A DNA stretch of 64,000 nucleotides from Cloeon dipterum (Eukaryota; Arthropoda; Insecta; Ephemeroptera; Baetidae). The translations under genes and the position numbers were made by a program. The DNA is taken from positions 6,314,501 through 6,378,500 of the forward strand of contig NC_088787.1 of assembly GCF_949628265.1 (NCBI RefSeq), in the 5' to 3' direction. Positions 34,330 to 46,678 of this stretch are shown here, piece after piece. The first letter of the stretch is position 1. The number at the start of each line of letters is the position of its first letter. Below the pieces are notes generated by a model. The model did not search any database, had not been told where the DNA came from, and saw only the letters and a list, made by a program, of their open reading frames with translations.

Positions 34330-35020
34330 TGTCAGGGTTTTACGATCAATAATATTGGTACCGATATATTATGTTACATTATGTAATGTAAAATATTTTA
34401 GTGCCCAAAGGGCAGAGAGGAGGGAGAGTCTCAGATATTAAAAAAACCTCTAACGGAGAGGACTCGCGCTCGCTCTGGACAGGACTCTCCAGCCGATGGG
34501 CCATAAAAAAGGGTGCGGGGTGGACAAAAGCGTCCTGGTTACTACACCACACCAGTTTATTGATGATAGCGGCGAACAGTTCGTGCTTGGCTACCCTGAG
34601 GGAAGAGCGGCGGAGCGAGACAATCGAGAGAATTGCCCTATTGCTCACGCGTCGTCAGGAGAGCGAATGTGTGTGTGTGTGTGTGTGAGCAGGTTGTGCG
34701 CTCGCGGGAGGGAGGCTCTGGCGTTGCCTTGATTGATACTTGAGTTTCTCTCTCTGCTCTACCCTGTGGGTGCCTGAAAATTCACGTCGTTACATATCGG
34801 TACACAAAAATTATAAAAAGCAATCGTAATCTCGTCAGGAAAAATCATGACATAGGTATGGAAACGAAGTCAACTCTTTTCTTATCCGACGGGCTAATTA
34901 AATTCGTCAATCCCCCTATCTATAAATTGGGCTAAGGGAAAAGGACCGACACTCGTGACGAGAGACCTATGACGTGCTGACCACTTGCACACCGCTGGCG
35001 GCCCTTGCTCGACCTCGCTG
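34330..35020. mobile_element. Composite insert splitting the S1 lectin-domain exon
   Basis: The outer part (34330-34852) begins TGTCAGGGTT as in S0 and ends in a decayed inverse, ATCATGACA. Within it lies an extra GC-richer block of about 320 bases (about 34395-34720) with a GT run, absent or deleted in S0. The segment to about 35020 also has no match in the L genes. The family is unknown; an old virus-like or transposon fragment is possible but not shown. Confidence 0.45.
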
Positions 35021-36853
35021 ACATCGTGCCTTGATTCGTGAATAGCAATCTTCAGGCCTCTCTGGGATGATCAGGAACGGCTCAACTATAAGGAATAAAA
35101 ACGTGAAACAAAATATAATATAAATATCCTACAATTCGTGCACGCACGTCCCGGTCCCTTCTTAGGTGATTTTGTGGTCCCGGGCGGTAATCCCGAATAA
35201 ATAATTCTTTCGGTGACAGGCCCATCATCTAAAATTAATGTAATTTTGTAGTCTTAAATTAGTCAATGACGAGGTAAAAATCAAATTGTTGCCTTAATTT
35301 GCTTCTAAATTATGCATAAATGTCAACACTCACTTTTCGTAGTTTTGGGACAAGGTTGGCACTCATCGCTGTAAAAAAGACGTAATTATTCATTTATTAA
35401 AATTAGGTAAAATTTTGCCTTTACCTCAGCTGAGCATAACTTTTACGAATGGCTCTGAGTTCATTTTCACATCCATCTTTGGTACGGTTTATTTGTGCAA
35501 TTTCGTTCTTCAGATTTAGTACCAAATTTCTTTCCCGAATCAGTTGGGCCCTAACATTCTTCAGTTTTTTCCTTATGACTTCAACCAATTCGTTGTCCTG
35601 GTTAATTTGCACCGTTGCATTTTCCAGTTTTTCCTTCAAGTTGTCCATCAATTCATTTTTCTGTTCTAATTGTTGCGTCAGGTCCTTCAGTTCTTCCTTT
35701 TTATCTTCTTGGCCTAATTGTTCCGTTGCGTTTTTCACATCTTTCTTCACGGCTATGTAAGGCTCATTTCTCAGGTTCAATTGCGCCGTCAGCTCACTTA
35801 GTTTTTCCTCCTTTTCTTCCAACAAAACCTTGTCTAGGCCAATTTTCTCTGTCGCATTATCCAGTTTTTCTTTTATTAGACTCAATTGCACCATTGCCAT
35901 GTCGAGTTTTTCCTTCAAATCATTCAGTTCTTTCTTTACGTCTGCACATGGACTGCGAATTTTTAGCACAGTTAAAAGAGTCTGCATTTTTAAGCCGAAA
36001 GGCACTTACTCAGCAGAATCATCATAATCATAGTTTGGAGCTGTGTGTTCATCATCATCAGATAAATACTTCTGAAAATAGTAATTAAATTTATTATACG
36101 CACTTATAGTACATTTAAAGGCAACGATGTGCATGAAGTCGACACTCGTACGCAGATGTGAATGCTTTGACTCACAATCAGTCACACGATAGTAGCATTT
36201 TTTTATATAATTTTACTTACTAAAAATATTGTACTATCCAGTATCCACTTCGCATTTACGAGAAGGCCGCTTGGATTTTTTGTTAATTTTTGGGGGGTTT
36301 AGAAAATTTGTGGGTCTGCAAGTCGAAAGGATCCTTGTTTACTTCATAAAATCAGGAAACTGATTAAAATTTCGACTGTCTAAATATTCAGGCAATCAAA
36401 TTTTCATGGAATAAGAATGGAATTTTAATTTTAAATACGATTCTTAACTAAGAAATAAATCAAGCAAGCCAGATTTACAAAAATGTTATTAAAAAAATAA
36501 TCTAAAAATTATGGTCACTTAAAATCCCATCTCTATTTATTTATTTATTTATTTATTTATCTTTTGTTTTAAATTACAACCGTCTCTTAATATTTTAATT
36601 TTTTTATCGATATCAATCCTACAATCCTGGATGATTTTCACAACAAATAAATAGTATTTCCATAGTACAGCTATTATATGAAGCAATGTGAACAGTTTCA
36701 TTTGTTTCAAATCGAAGACATAAAGTCTACTAATATAAATACCTCGTCGGAGTTTGGAAATGCAGCCGCACTACCCTCAGGCTGCTGCTTAGCCGTCAAT
36801 GCGTCATGGCTGAAGGACAGAAGCACTAGCAAAATAATGCTTTTCCTGTCCAT
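34967..36853 (-). CDS. S1: short secreted coiled-coil lectin relative without lectin domain
   Basis: Six exons join in phase on the - strand: 36743-36853 (signal peptide MDRKSIILLVLLSFSHDALT), 36010-36071 (acidic KYLSDDDEHTAPNYDYDD), 35425-35952 (coiled coil, about 175 residues), 35334-35368 (DECQPCPKTTK), 35148-35228 and 34967-35085. The total is 311 residues. The tail RGRARAASGVQVVSTS is coded by insert sequence and is nearly the same in S0, which suggests the new ending predates the S0/S1 split. The rod is about 200 residues shorter than in S0. It is likely exported, perhaps forming coiled-coil pairs with the L rods; that is inference. Decay after loss of the lectin domain is the main alternative. 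Confidence 0.6.
36536..36560. repeat. TTTA microsatellite
   Basis: About six TTTA units in the S1 first intron. The repeat has the same unit count at 50069 and 63602, useful for judging how recent the duplication is. Confidence 0.8.
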
Positions 36854-36950
36854 GCTTTAGTAGGACTACAAACGAGCAAGAGCTTTTTCAGACTAGCAAA
36901 CGAGCGCCTTTATCGTTTTCGCTTTACATGCTCTGCGTCTGTTACAACAT

Positions 36951-36958
36951 CTTATCAG
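36951..36958 (-). promoter_or_regulatory. GATA-type site upstream of S1
   Basis: CTGATAAG on the - strand, about 100 bases before the S1 ATG. A TATA-like box is degraded here to CATGTAAAG, unlike the TATATAAAG of the L genes. Confidence 0.4.
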
Positions 36959-37039
36959 TGACCCTTTGACATCCCGAATGATGCGTCATTCTTAAAAATT
37001 AAAAGTAAATACTAGCTGCTTAAACTATTTTATAACATG

Positions 37040-37780
37040 AAATATATACCAGCCTGTTCAGCCTGTTGGCTCGCATTGTTAAGGCATTGTCAGGAGTGTC
37101 AAAGCAATTGGGGAGGTATTTGAGCAGTTGGGAGATCTACTGGCTACCCAACGTTAGAGATGGCAAAAAGTGGTTAGTTTAGTGACTCGAAATGCTCAAA
37201 TTGCTCAACGGGCTGGGAGGCGCACCGGCGCCGACTCGCCACTTGCTGGTTTTCGCATCTTTCCAGCGGCTTTATGGACAAATGTCTGGCGTTTTCAATG
37301 TCAGTCCTCGGTGCGGAGGCAAGTAGCCCTTGAGTGGGCTGGGTCCCTGAAATGTGCGGCCTGGTGCGCCCATGTTATCCGTTCGCGGTGTTATTGGCAC
37401 TCGTGCTAGTGCAGTGCGCGCCCTCCCCGGTCCGAGAGGACAGGGATGAAAAGAGCAAAAAAAAAAAAAATAAACAAAAATGTGGGAAACATTTTCTTGG
37501 TCAAATAATTTACAAAACTACGAAGAAGACGGTTAAAAGATTTCAAATAGCGTTGGGAAATTTTGTTAAAATTAAATAAAATCCTCCATGTGAAATTAAA
37601 AAATAAAATACGTCTCTCTTCCTGTAAGGTTGGCTAATTTTTGTAAATTCATGTATGATAATTTTTTGTTTGACAGAAAGTAAATTTAAATTTTGAATAA
37701 CCTCCGAAATTCACAAAAATTGGCGAGGAAATACTTATAAAAATAGAGGTGCGCAGAATGATATTTTCAACAGCCAGCAA
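37040..37780. other. Spacer between S1 and K'2 with inserted sequence
   Basis: This interval is absent from the matching spacer behind S0 (near 24295). It contains a SINE-like element and a piece resembling the L gene 5' flank (37480-37590). No gene seen. Confidence 0.5.
37237..37470 (+). mobile_element. SINE-like retroposon, copy C
   Basis: Same body as the 11828 element, ending in GGGATGAAAAGAGC and a 14-A tail. It lies in the S1-K'2 spacer and was copied with the unit to 50770. Confidence 0.6.
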
Positions 37781-38007
37781 AAACGAATAACTTGAAAGTC
37801 TAAACCGATGCATATGCAACCTGCACTGGAATGCTGCTTGGCGGCACAGTTTCCCTCTCTTGACAAGGCGCATAAGACAGAAAAATGTATTTTCCTGTAA
37901 TTATATAGGTTCTATCCGCAGTTAATTATGAATTATTAAGGTAAAACTGAGCTGCTCTTTTTAAACTGATTGTGAGTGAAGCCTTAAACTTGCTTTGTAC
38001 AGTCACA

Positions 38008-38253
38008 GATCCTCGGCAATTTTCAGTCAAGAAGGTAAAAATGGCTGTGCATATTTCGGGCTCCTGTTTGTGGTGTCGCAGCAGAAGAACTTGTTGAGGT
38101 TGCAGAATTTTTATTGCTATCAAAAATGCATAAATTGCATCCAAATTGATTTCTGGAATGATTACATTTTGTGTAAAGCACAAGGAATTTTAATAAAAGT
38201 AATTAATTTAAAAGGAACAAAGAGCAAAGAAGGTTTTTATTTTATTTTCTAAT
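38008..38253 (+). pseudogene. K'2: stray kinesin terminal exon and 3' UTR
   Basis: Same as K'1 at 24530: acceptor, lost kinesin stop, open former UTR and AATAAA are all kept. It lies directly downstream of L2 on the opposite strand. Confidence 0.8.
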
Positions 38254-38419
38254 TAACCTTGGTTTTGAAATTCTGTGACTAATCAAATCCATTATGTATA
38301 TTTATATATTCAACAATTTTAAACACATAATTAAATTTTTGATCCTCTTATGTAACCAAAAATTGTACTGACTTCAAAAGCGTTAAATTTATTAATTTCT
38401 GAGCGAATTGAATGCAGTT

Positions 38420-41234
38420 TTACTTATTTAAAAGTTCACCACAAACTTTCATCTCGCAAATAAACAAGTTTTTCTTTTCACAATGATAGTCATTCCAATA
38501 AAGATCATATCGATGTGAACGAAATTCGACTTCAAGACAGTGCTCCTTATCTCCAGCATTATTTGGCTCTCCGATGTTAAATTTAGTGAATCCCTGAATA
38601 GGTTTTCCTGTTCCAGACCAATAAAACCTCCCTTCTGCGCCCAAATCTGTGCCAGAAATCCAATAGTAGCTTGAGGGAAGGATATTCTTACCTACATTAA
38701 AATTAAATTAATAAATCATTTAGATGACGAAATTTCACTCACTGATAAATTCATGGAGTGCAGTATTTTCATCCCTTGACTCGATGATAGCCAACTCCAT
38801 GCCGAATAATTTGCAAAACTGTCCTGCCATGTGCCAGCTCAACTAAGGAATAAAAACGTAAAGCAAAAATTATTATAAAAATATCGAAGAGTTCATGCAC
38901 GCACCTTCTGTTTGCTCAGGTAATATTTTGATCCCGGGAAAAGGGGCAATAAGCTTGAAGAAATTCTTGAATCATCTGAAAATCAATTTGGTAATTTTTA
39001 ATGAGTGACGAGGGAAAATCAAATTATTGCCTCAATTTGCATTTAAATAGATGATCAATCACTCACTTTTCGTATTACTGGTACAGGTTAATTGTGCGAT
39101 TTCGTTCTTCAGTTTTACTGACAAATTTTGTTCCCGGATCAATTGAACATTTGCGTTCTCCAGTTTTTTCTTCACGAACTGCAATGAATCATCTTTCAAT
39201 TTCACCTGCGCTGTTGTGTTTTCGAGTTGTATCTGCGTGACTTCTAGTAACCTTTTTTCCTGGCTCAATTGGGCCGTCAGCTCCTTCAATTTTTTCTCCT
39301 TGTCTTCTAACAACGCACTCTTCTGGGCAATTTGTAGCGTTGAATTCTTTAGTTTTTCCTCCACGACTTCCAAAAGTTTAACATTCTGATTTAATTGTTC
39401 CTTCAAGTGCTTCAGTTCTTCCTCCATGTCTCCCAAAAGCTTAATTTTCTGGTTTAATTTCTCAGTCAGGTTCGTCAGGTTGTTATTGTCTTTGATGATT
39501 ATCATCTCTTTGACCTGAATCATTTCCACCGTTGCATTTTCCAGTTTTGCCGTCAAGTCTTCAACTAATTCCTTTTCCTGTTTGAATTGCATCGTCACAT
39601 TATTCAGTTCTTCCTTCTTTTCTTCCAGTTTTGCTGTCAAGTTGTTTACTTCTACCGTTGAGTTTTTCAGCTTTTCATCCACGATTTTGAACAACTCTTT
39701 GTCCTGGATCATTTGCACCGTTGCATTTTCCAGGTTTTCCCTCAAGTTGTCAATCGATTCATTTTTCTGGTCTAATTGTTCCGTCAGGTCCTTCAGTTCT
39801 TCATCTTTTTCTTTTAACAACGCTTCGACTTGGCTTAATTGTTCCGTCGCGTTCTTTAGATTTTCCTTCAAGCCTTCAACCAATTCCTTTACCTGTTTTA
39901 ATTGCATCGTCATATTATTCAGTTCTTCCAGTATTGCTGTCAAGTTGTTTACTTCTACCGTTGAGTTTTTCAGCTTTTCCTCCACGATTTTGAGCAACTC
40001 TTTGTCCTGGCTCATTTGCACCGTTGCATTGTCCAGGTTGTCCTTCCAGTTGTCAATCAATTTATTTTTCTGGTCTAACTGTTCCGTCAGGTCCTTCAAT
40101 TGTTTATCTTTGTCTTTTAACAACGGTTCGACTTGGCCTAATTGTTCCGTCGCGTTCTTTATTTTTTCCTCCGTGTCTCCCAAAAGCTTAATTTTCTGGT
40201 TTAAATCTTCCGTCAGGTTCATCAGCTTTTCGTCTTTGATTGTTAATGACGCGTTTTGCTGAGTTATTTGCATCGTTGCGTTGTCCAGTTTTGCTGTCAA
40301 GTCGTTTTTTTCTTTCGTTGAGTTTTTCAGCTTTTCCTCCACGATTTTGAGCAACTCTTTGTCCTGGCTCATTTGCACCGTTGCATTGTTCAGGTTTTCC
40401 CTCAAGTTGTCAATCAATTCATTTTTCTGGTCTAATTGTTCCGTCCTGTTCTTTAATTTTTCCTTCAAGTCTACAACCAATTTCTTTTCCTGGTTTAATT
40501 GTATCGTAACATTATTCAGTTTTTCCTTCTTTTCTTCTAACAACAATTTTTCCTGAGCCACCGCGTTTTCCAGGTTTCCCTCAGTGGCTTTTGCCAATTC
40601 TTTTTCTCTACTCAGTTCCTCCAGTGCGTCTTCCAGTTTTGCTGTCAAGTCTTTTTTATCTACCGTTGAGTTTTTCAGCTTTTCCTCCACGATTTCGAAC
40701 AACTCTTTGTACTGGATCATTTGCACCGTTGCATTGTTCAGGTTTTCCCTCAAGTTGTCAATCGTTTCATTTTTCTGGACTAATTGTTCCGTCAGGTCCT
40801 TCAATTGTTTCTCTTTTTCTTCTAACAACTCTTTGTTATTGTCTAATTGCTCCGTCACGTTTTTCAGGTCTTCCTTTACGGCTATATTAAGCTCAATTTT
40901 CAGGTTCATTTGCATCGTTGCATTGTCCAGGTTTTCCCTCAAGTTGTCGATCGTTTTATTTTTCTGGACTAATTGTTCCTTCAGGTCCTTAAGTTCTTCC
41001 TCCTTATTTTTTAACAACGTTTTGTCTTGCTCCATCGTGGTATTCAGTTTTTTCTGTTCTTCCTTCAAATCATCCCGTTCTTTCGTTAAGTCTGCACATG
41101 AACTGTAAATTGTTAGCACAGTTAAAAGAGTCCGCATTTTCGAGCCAATTAAGGTACTTACTCGACAGGACCAACAGTACTAACAGTACCAACAATATCA
41201 TCTTAATCATAGATTGGAACATCATGTTCACCAT
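38420..41234 (-). CDS. L2: long-stalk secreted C-type lectin
   Basis: Same layout as L1 with a longer rod, 846 residues. Exons are 41162-41234 (start ATG 41234), 39067-41091, 38905-38975, 38743-38842 and 38420-38691. Compared with L1 the rod gains 119 residues, loses 21 and gains 7, all multiples of seven. The lectin domain is almost unchanged (GEPNNAGDKEHC, YWNDYHCEKK), but the C-terminus reads KVCGELLNK in place of KICDEILNK. By eye it has about 25 N-x-T/S sequons in the rod. The upstream exon at 42004-42117 is again out of frame with the rod. Confidence 0.75.
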
Positions 41235-42003
41235 CAGATAAATACTCCTTTGAAAAAAAATAATTATTTTTTTCTACATATCTTTTAGTTGATTTAAAGG
41301 CTAAATGATCATGAAGTTGAAACTCGTACGCGGAAATTACTCAGTCCTACAGTAGCATTGAATTTTTTATATAATGTTATTTACTTAAAAAATGTTTACT
41401 ATCCACTGCGCCACGAGGCCGCTTGGATTTTCCGTTAATTTTATAGCTTTTAAATTTTAACGATCCTCATTATAGTTTTCAAAAGCTGTATCACAAAAAG
41501 TTGTTAATAATGCAATCCTAAAAGTACACAAAACTCGATCCGATGGGTACTGTTTTAAAAATGACAAGAGCTTATTTCAGCAAATTTGTAGGTCTGCGTC
41601 TGCAGGGCGAAAGGATCCTCGATTACTTCACAAAAGCAGGAAACTCATAAATAATTCGGCTGTAAAAATATTTTGGCTAGAAAATTTTCATGAAATAATA
41701 AAGGAATTTTAATTTTAAATAAATATTCTAAGTTTAGAAACACATCAAGCAAGCCAGATATACAAAAATGTTAACCAGAAAACTAATATACAAATTTTTT
41801 AAAATCAAAATCTATTTTTTTAATAATTATAATTGCGCTCCTAAATATTGTAATTTGTGTATCGATCCTGGATGGTTTTCACCGCAAATAAGAAACCCTG
41901 ACACTTATTTAGTATTTCCATAGTATAGCTAACATTGTATATTGTGCGAACGTTTCATTCTTTTCGAATCCAAGACAAAAAGTCTAATAATGCGTATATA
42001 TAC

Positions 42004-42117
42004 CTCGTCGTAGTTTGGAAATGCAGCCGCATCACTTTCCTCGGGTTGCTGCTGCTTAGCCGTCAATGCGTGGCTGAAAGACAGAAGCACCAGCAAAATA
42101 ATGCTTTTCCTGTCCAT
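42004..42117 (-). CDS. Upstream signal-peptide exon of L2
   Basis: Matches the L1 exon at 28471-28584 in its 38 codons. The next exon again reads into a TAA in this frame, so it would code a short secreted peptide or act as a leader. Confidence 0.5.
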
Positions 42118-42173
42118 CCTGTAGCTGGACTACAAACGAACAAGAGCTTTTTTCAGACTAGCAAACGAGCGTC

Positions 42174-42224
42174 TTTATCGTTTCGCTTTATATATGCTGT
42201 GCGTCTGTAACAACATCTTATCAG
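42174..42224 (-). promoter_or_regulatory. L2 promoter: TATA box and GATA motifs
   Basis: Same arrangement as in L1: TATATAAAG near 42186-42194 and CTGATAAG at 42217-42224 on the - strand. Confidence 0.45.
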
Positions 42225-42783
42225 TGACCTTTTGACGTCCCGAATAATGCCACTCTTAAAAAGTAACAGCTGAAATTATTTATAATATGAATTGATATGG
42301 GAAACATTTCTTGGTCAAATAATTTAAAAATTTAATTAAATCAATGAAGAAGATAGTGAAGAGACTTCAAATAGCCGTCCCATTGAAGAACTTTCTGCTA
42401 TTTTATTAATAAAATTCCGATGACGCTGTGCTCTCGTGACGAATAAATTTTTTATCAACTCGGGTTGCGACACCAAAAAGTCTAACAGCCGAGAGGAGGA
42501 AAGTTTGCGAAAATTCTGTAAGTGTAAAGTTCAAAACAGCTAAAAAATAATCACTTTCTTTGAGAAAAAATAGTTAAAGGGTTAGTATAAAAAATAAGCA
42601 CACATGGTGCGTTAGGAAACTCTGTTAAAATTAGATAAATTCCTCTCTATTAATAATTTTATAGAACCGAAATTGTACATTCAAAATATTTTTGCATTAT
42701 AGCTGTGACAATTGCGATTAAGCTTGGCATTTTTTATCATCAATCCTCTTGGCGGCTTTGTTGTGTGAAAGAAAAAGGTCTTC

Positions 42784-42984
42784 TTATTTCTGCTCTTCTC
42801 TCCATGCCGGCCATCGCGAAGGTGATAACGGAGCAGGTTTATTGTCCTCAAATAAATGCCACAAATCCGACATTTTAAACTGTCTTGTGTTCTGCTTTTT
42901 GTGTTTCGTCTTGAGGTGTTGAATGAGCCGGCTTTCCTCGCGGAACGTCTTCACACAGTCGAGACATTGAAACATCATCATCAT
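42784..42984 (-). CDS. Z2: small C2H2 zinc-finger ORF
   Basis: The finger is kept, with Pro replaced by Leu between the cysteines (FQCLDC). The frame is 66 residues and ends RWPAWREEQK, because a small length difference from Z1 (CTCTCC versus CTCC) moves the frame. Confidence 0.4.
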   Translation of the reverse strand: MMMMFQCLDCVKTFREESRLIQHLKTKHKKQNTRQFKMSDLWHLFEDNKPAPLSPSRWPAWREEQK

Positions 42985-43862
42985 CTTGACTTGCAATAAC
43001 CAGCTAAAATTACTATTTTTTTCAAGTTTTTCAGGTTTTTGCACCTCCTAATTTCGGATTCTAAATGCATTCTCAGCAATAGCAAATTAATAGCACCCGT
43101 ATACCCACCGTTGTAATCTCTTTGACCTTCTCTTAGCAGCTGAAGTTTAGGGATTCTTAATTTCCACCCCTAAGTGGGGAATAACGGCGTTCGCTTTTAT
43201 CATCAAAATTGGAGCATAATGGGGATGAAAGTGGATGATGGCCCTTTAGCTGGTCAGGGGAGATTTGAGACGAGTCCAACGATGGGTGGATTTTGCAATT
43301 CTGATGATAAGGACCAAAAATTTCCAATTTTGAAAAATAAATTTTTTAATTTTGATGCACGGAATTTCTTGATAGCAAAAAAACCGCCTATGAAATTTTC
43401 TGCAAAGTTCAAACATGGGACAGTATTTAAAAACATTTTCTATTTTTCAAAAATACATTCAGATTTTATACTTTTAAATACATTCTGAACCCTTCAAAAT
43501 GTGTTTTTTATTAAAATAAATTTAAAGCAATCATATTTGATCCTTTTTATACACAATGAGAAAAAAATATATATTCGAATTGTAGCTGCACGCGTATTTT
43601 TGCCGCCACCAACCCTTAAAAAAATCTTCCCTGAGCAATGCGACCATTCTCTCCCTCCACCTGACGGCGAAGGGAGAGAACTGGGTTTTTGTTGTTGTTT
43701 TCCTTTCCACTCTCGCATCGTGGCCACGTGAACAACAAACAAAATTCAATAGTCTCGTCAATTTCGGCCCGAATTTCGCGCACAAAGTAGTTGTTGGACG
43801 GACAAGTGGCTGAATCAAACGCCCAAGTAACAGATTCGTGAGTTCAGATCACCTTTGCAGAC

Positions 43863-46324
43863 ATGTACGATAAAATAACGAAAATAATACGGCACCGAAA
43901 ATTCGCCTCGGATCGCATTCGAGCCGCAGCCGCGGATTGGGAAGTGAAACTCGAGCCCAACTTCGAGCTTAATCATTTTCCTCAGTTGCGTAAGTATTAA
44001 AATTATATTCTTACCTGGGATCATCACATTTTAGTGGGTTTTGGGGGGTTTTTCGAATTTTTTTTCATCACAGGTCGTAGATTTCTTTTGGTATTTTGAT
44101 AAATTTATTTTCTTGGCAAAGAAATTTTAAAAATTATGAATATTACACTAAATTCTAATTCTCTAATTTTTATTTTGTAGCAACAGACCTGATTGCGAAG
44201 ATTGTGCTCAAACTGATGGCAAAAAAATGCACCAAGCTTGTGAGGGAGAAAGAGGAAATGGAAGTTCTGATGCTCCCAGCCCTTAGCCTCTTCCTCGCCA
44301 TGAGGCCTGCTAAAATTGATCTAACCGCTTTTCTTACATTTTGTCCGATGCGTCTGAAATGTCGGTATTTCAAAGAGGTAACTGTAACAAAATAATAAAT
44401 TCATCTTTAAATTTAAAATAATGTTTTAGGCGGTGATTCAAATCTCTACGAAGAACCCGGAGGTGGAAGAGTTGTCTCTGGCCACCCTTGCAAATCGATT
44501 CTTCCTCACAATTCATAAAGTAGCCGATGCTGAGCTGTTGGAAGCTCTGGGAAAATTAACCCGGCTTAAATCTCTGAGAATTGAGGAAATTTTTGAATTT
44601 CGATTGGTCGACGTGATTGATCTATGCAAAAACCTCCCGCATCTTGAAAACATCAAAATAGTGCTGGAAAAACAAACGACGCGCCTCATTCTTAAAAAAC
44701 CGAAGATCGCCCAGAAAATGAAAACTGCTATGTCAAAGCTAAAGGTTTTCATGTTTGACACGCGTGGGATCAACATCAATACCAGCCTGATCAATCTTTG
44801 CGCTGAACATCTGCCCAATTTGCGAGTCATTGGCGACTTTTCGGACGGATTCAGCAGTTTTGACGACTGCAACATGATGGCTGACATCGCCGCCGATCCT
44901 GGAACCTCTAATCTACGCCATTTGCTGTTAGATTTTTATGCCATTGAATGCTGCGATGAAATACAGATTGCTAAGTTTCCTTTGGCTCGTCATCTCAAGG
45001 TAAAGTATTTTTTTTAAATTATTATTAAAGACCCATCTTTGACGAAAATTTTGAGCACATCTATCTACTATTTTTGAGGGTCGAATTAGGTTAATGTAGA
45101 TAATTTTTCCGACCAAAACGTCGAGCGCGACATGCGTCTCACATAAGTATACAACATTTTTCCTGCTAAAACAATACGAATGCGTGAATTGCGCATGCGT
45201 CAAAGCTAGTTTGAGCACTTGCAGAGAGAACAACCTGTACATGAACGACGAATGAATTCTTTTGTCAGATTAAGCCATATTTGACGCATGCCCAGATCTC
45301 ACATAATCTCACATACGCATGTTCTGGAGGTAAAAGGTCCATTTTACCGAATTTGACCTTCAAAAATCGATTGGTGTGCTCAGAAATTTCGTCAAACTTT
45401 TAGTCTTTAATAATTTTTTCCTAATCAATAGTTAAATTTAATTTTCTTCGTATATTAATTAAAACCCTTATTTTCTAATTTAATCAGATCAGCACTTGGC
45501 CGGACGATGGCGTTGAGGAGCACTACTTGGAATCTTGGCTTTCGCAGTTGACAAACTTGGAAAGTTTGCAGATTGAATTTTGTGTCCCGCCAGACGTAAT
45601 TCGCCGGTTTCTGGAAAAATTTGGACCGAGTTTGAAAGCCCTGAATATTATATACTGCATCGACGATCCCAACGAAACGAATTTATCGTTCAGCGATATT
45701 TTCGCTCTCTGCCCGAAGTTGGAGCGCCTCCACTTGGGCGGGAACATCCTTGAGGACGCGGCACCTCTCACGACTTTCAGCCACCTCAGAGAACTCGGAT
45801 TGGAATTTTTTCGGTAACGAAAATTAATTTACTCCCTTCATTGACACTATTTATATAATTTGAATTCGCGTAGGAAGTTTAACAACCGAATTAAACTGAG
45901 TGAAATTCTGCGAGCGCCCCTCTTGGAAAAAATCACCTTTGAAGGATCCTGTTTGGACTTTGAAGATCTGCAGAAAACCACCGCTTTAATAGCCGACAAG
46001 ACAATATTGAGAGGATTAAAAACTCTCCATGTTAGTGATAATTGGCGTTCATTCAGTGGCTTGAAAGCTGAATATTTCCAAGAAATTTCCAAGTTCATCA
46101 AATGTGCCGTGACATCGATTCCCGGTTTAAAAGATGTAAAATTTGACGTTAATAATCTGTGCAGTGGCTACTCAGTGCTGGCAAGGAGCATCAGGGATGG
46201 AAAAACTCAAAATAATGATGTTCCTGGCGTCACCCAATTTTTCGCGGGTCAAACCATCGATGACGAACTATTGAATTTGTACGTGGATGAAGAGTTGATT
46301 CAAATGCTTGATAAATTTTTTTAA
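43863..46324 (+). CDS. F2: LRR / F-box-like protein
   Basis: Exons are 43863-43989, 44181-44377, 44430-44999, 45488-45813 and 45874-46324, 556 residues. It differs from F1 only in the first three exons (PTDLIAKIV for PTDVIAKIV, PALSLF for PVLSLF, VIQIST for VIRIAT); from about 44601 onward I see no difference. This places a crossover point within exon 3. Confidence 0.7.
45025..45410. mobile_element. TTAA-flanked MITE in F2 intron 3
   Basis: Copy of the element at 31492, carried along by the segmental duplication rather than newly inserted. Confidence 0.7.
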
Positions 46325-46678
46325 TGGTTGCCATGCGCTTTCATATGTTAGTTTTTTATGGTTTTTAATAAAATTTTCGAAAGAAATACGAACCATTCAT
46401 AGTTTAATTGATAATAAAATATACCTCTAAATTGCGATGGTTTTGAGTAGAGGTCTCATAGCTAGACAGTTGATTTCAATGTGATTTATAAATGTTTTAT
46501 TTAATACTAAAAGAAATGTGTAAAAAAAGATGAATAATGAAAGCACAGCTGATTTTTGAGGTCTTTGGAAATAGGAAATAAACATGTTTTAGTTCACACA
46601 AAATTATCCAACTTTATAAGCCAAAAAATAACAATGCGAAATTTCAAACAAACTCGGATAAAGTTAGACTTTTAATAT

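Larger units (their letters stand above)
31068..44600. repeat. 13,533-base tandem segmental repeat, unit a
   Basis: Sequence from about 31068 onward recurs at exactly +13,533 with no difference seen in the stretches compared. Before about 31067 (F1 exon 3) the two sides differ at several bases, so the left breakpoint is in F exon 3. The unit holds F 3' part, D, S, K', L, Z and the 5' part of the next F. Confidence 0.85.

Noticed and set aside
34401-34732. Overlapping frames in the GC-richer block of the S1 insert (repeated at 47934 and 61467)
   Set aside because: Several frames on both strands overlap and none shows a known domain. It is treated as part of an insert of unknown family.
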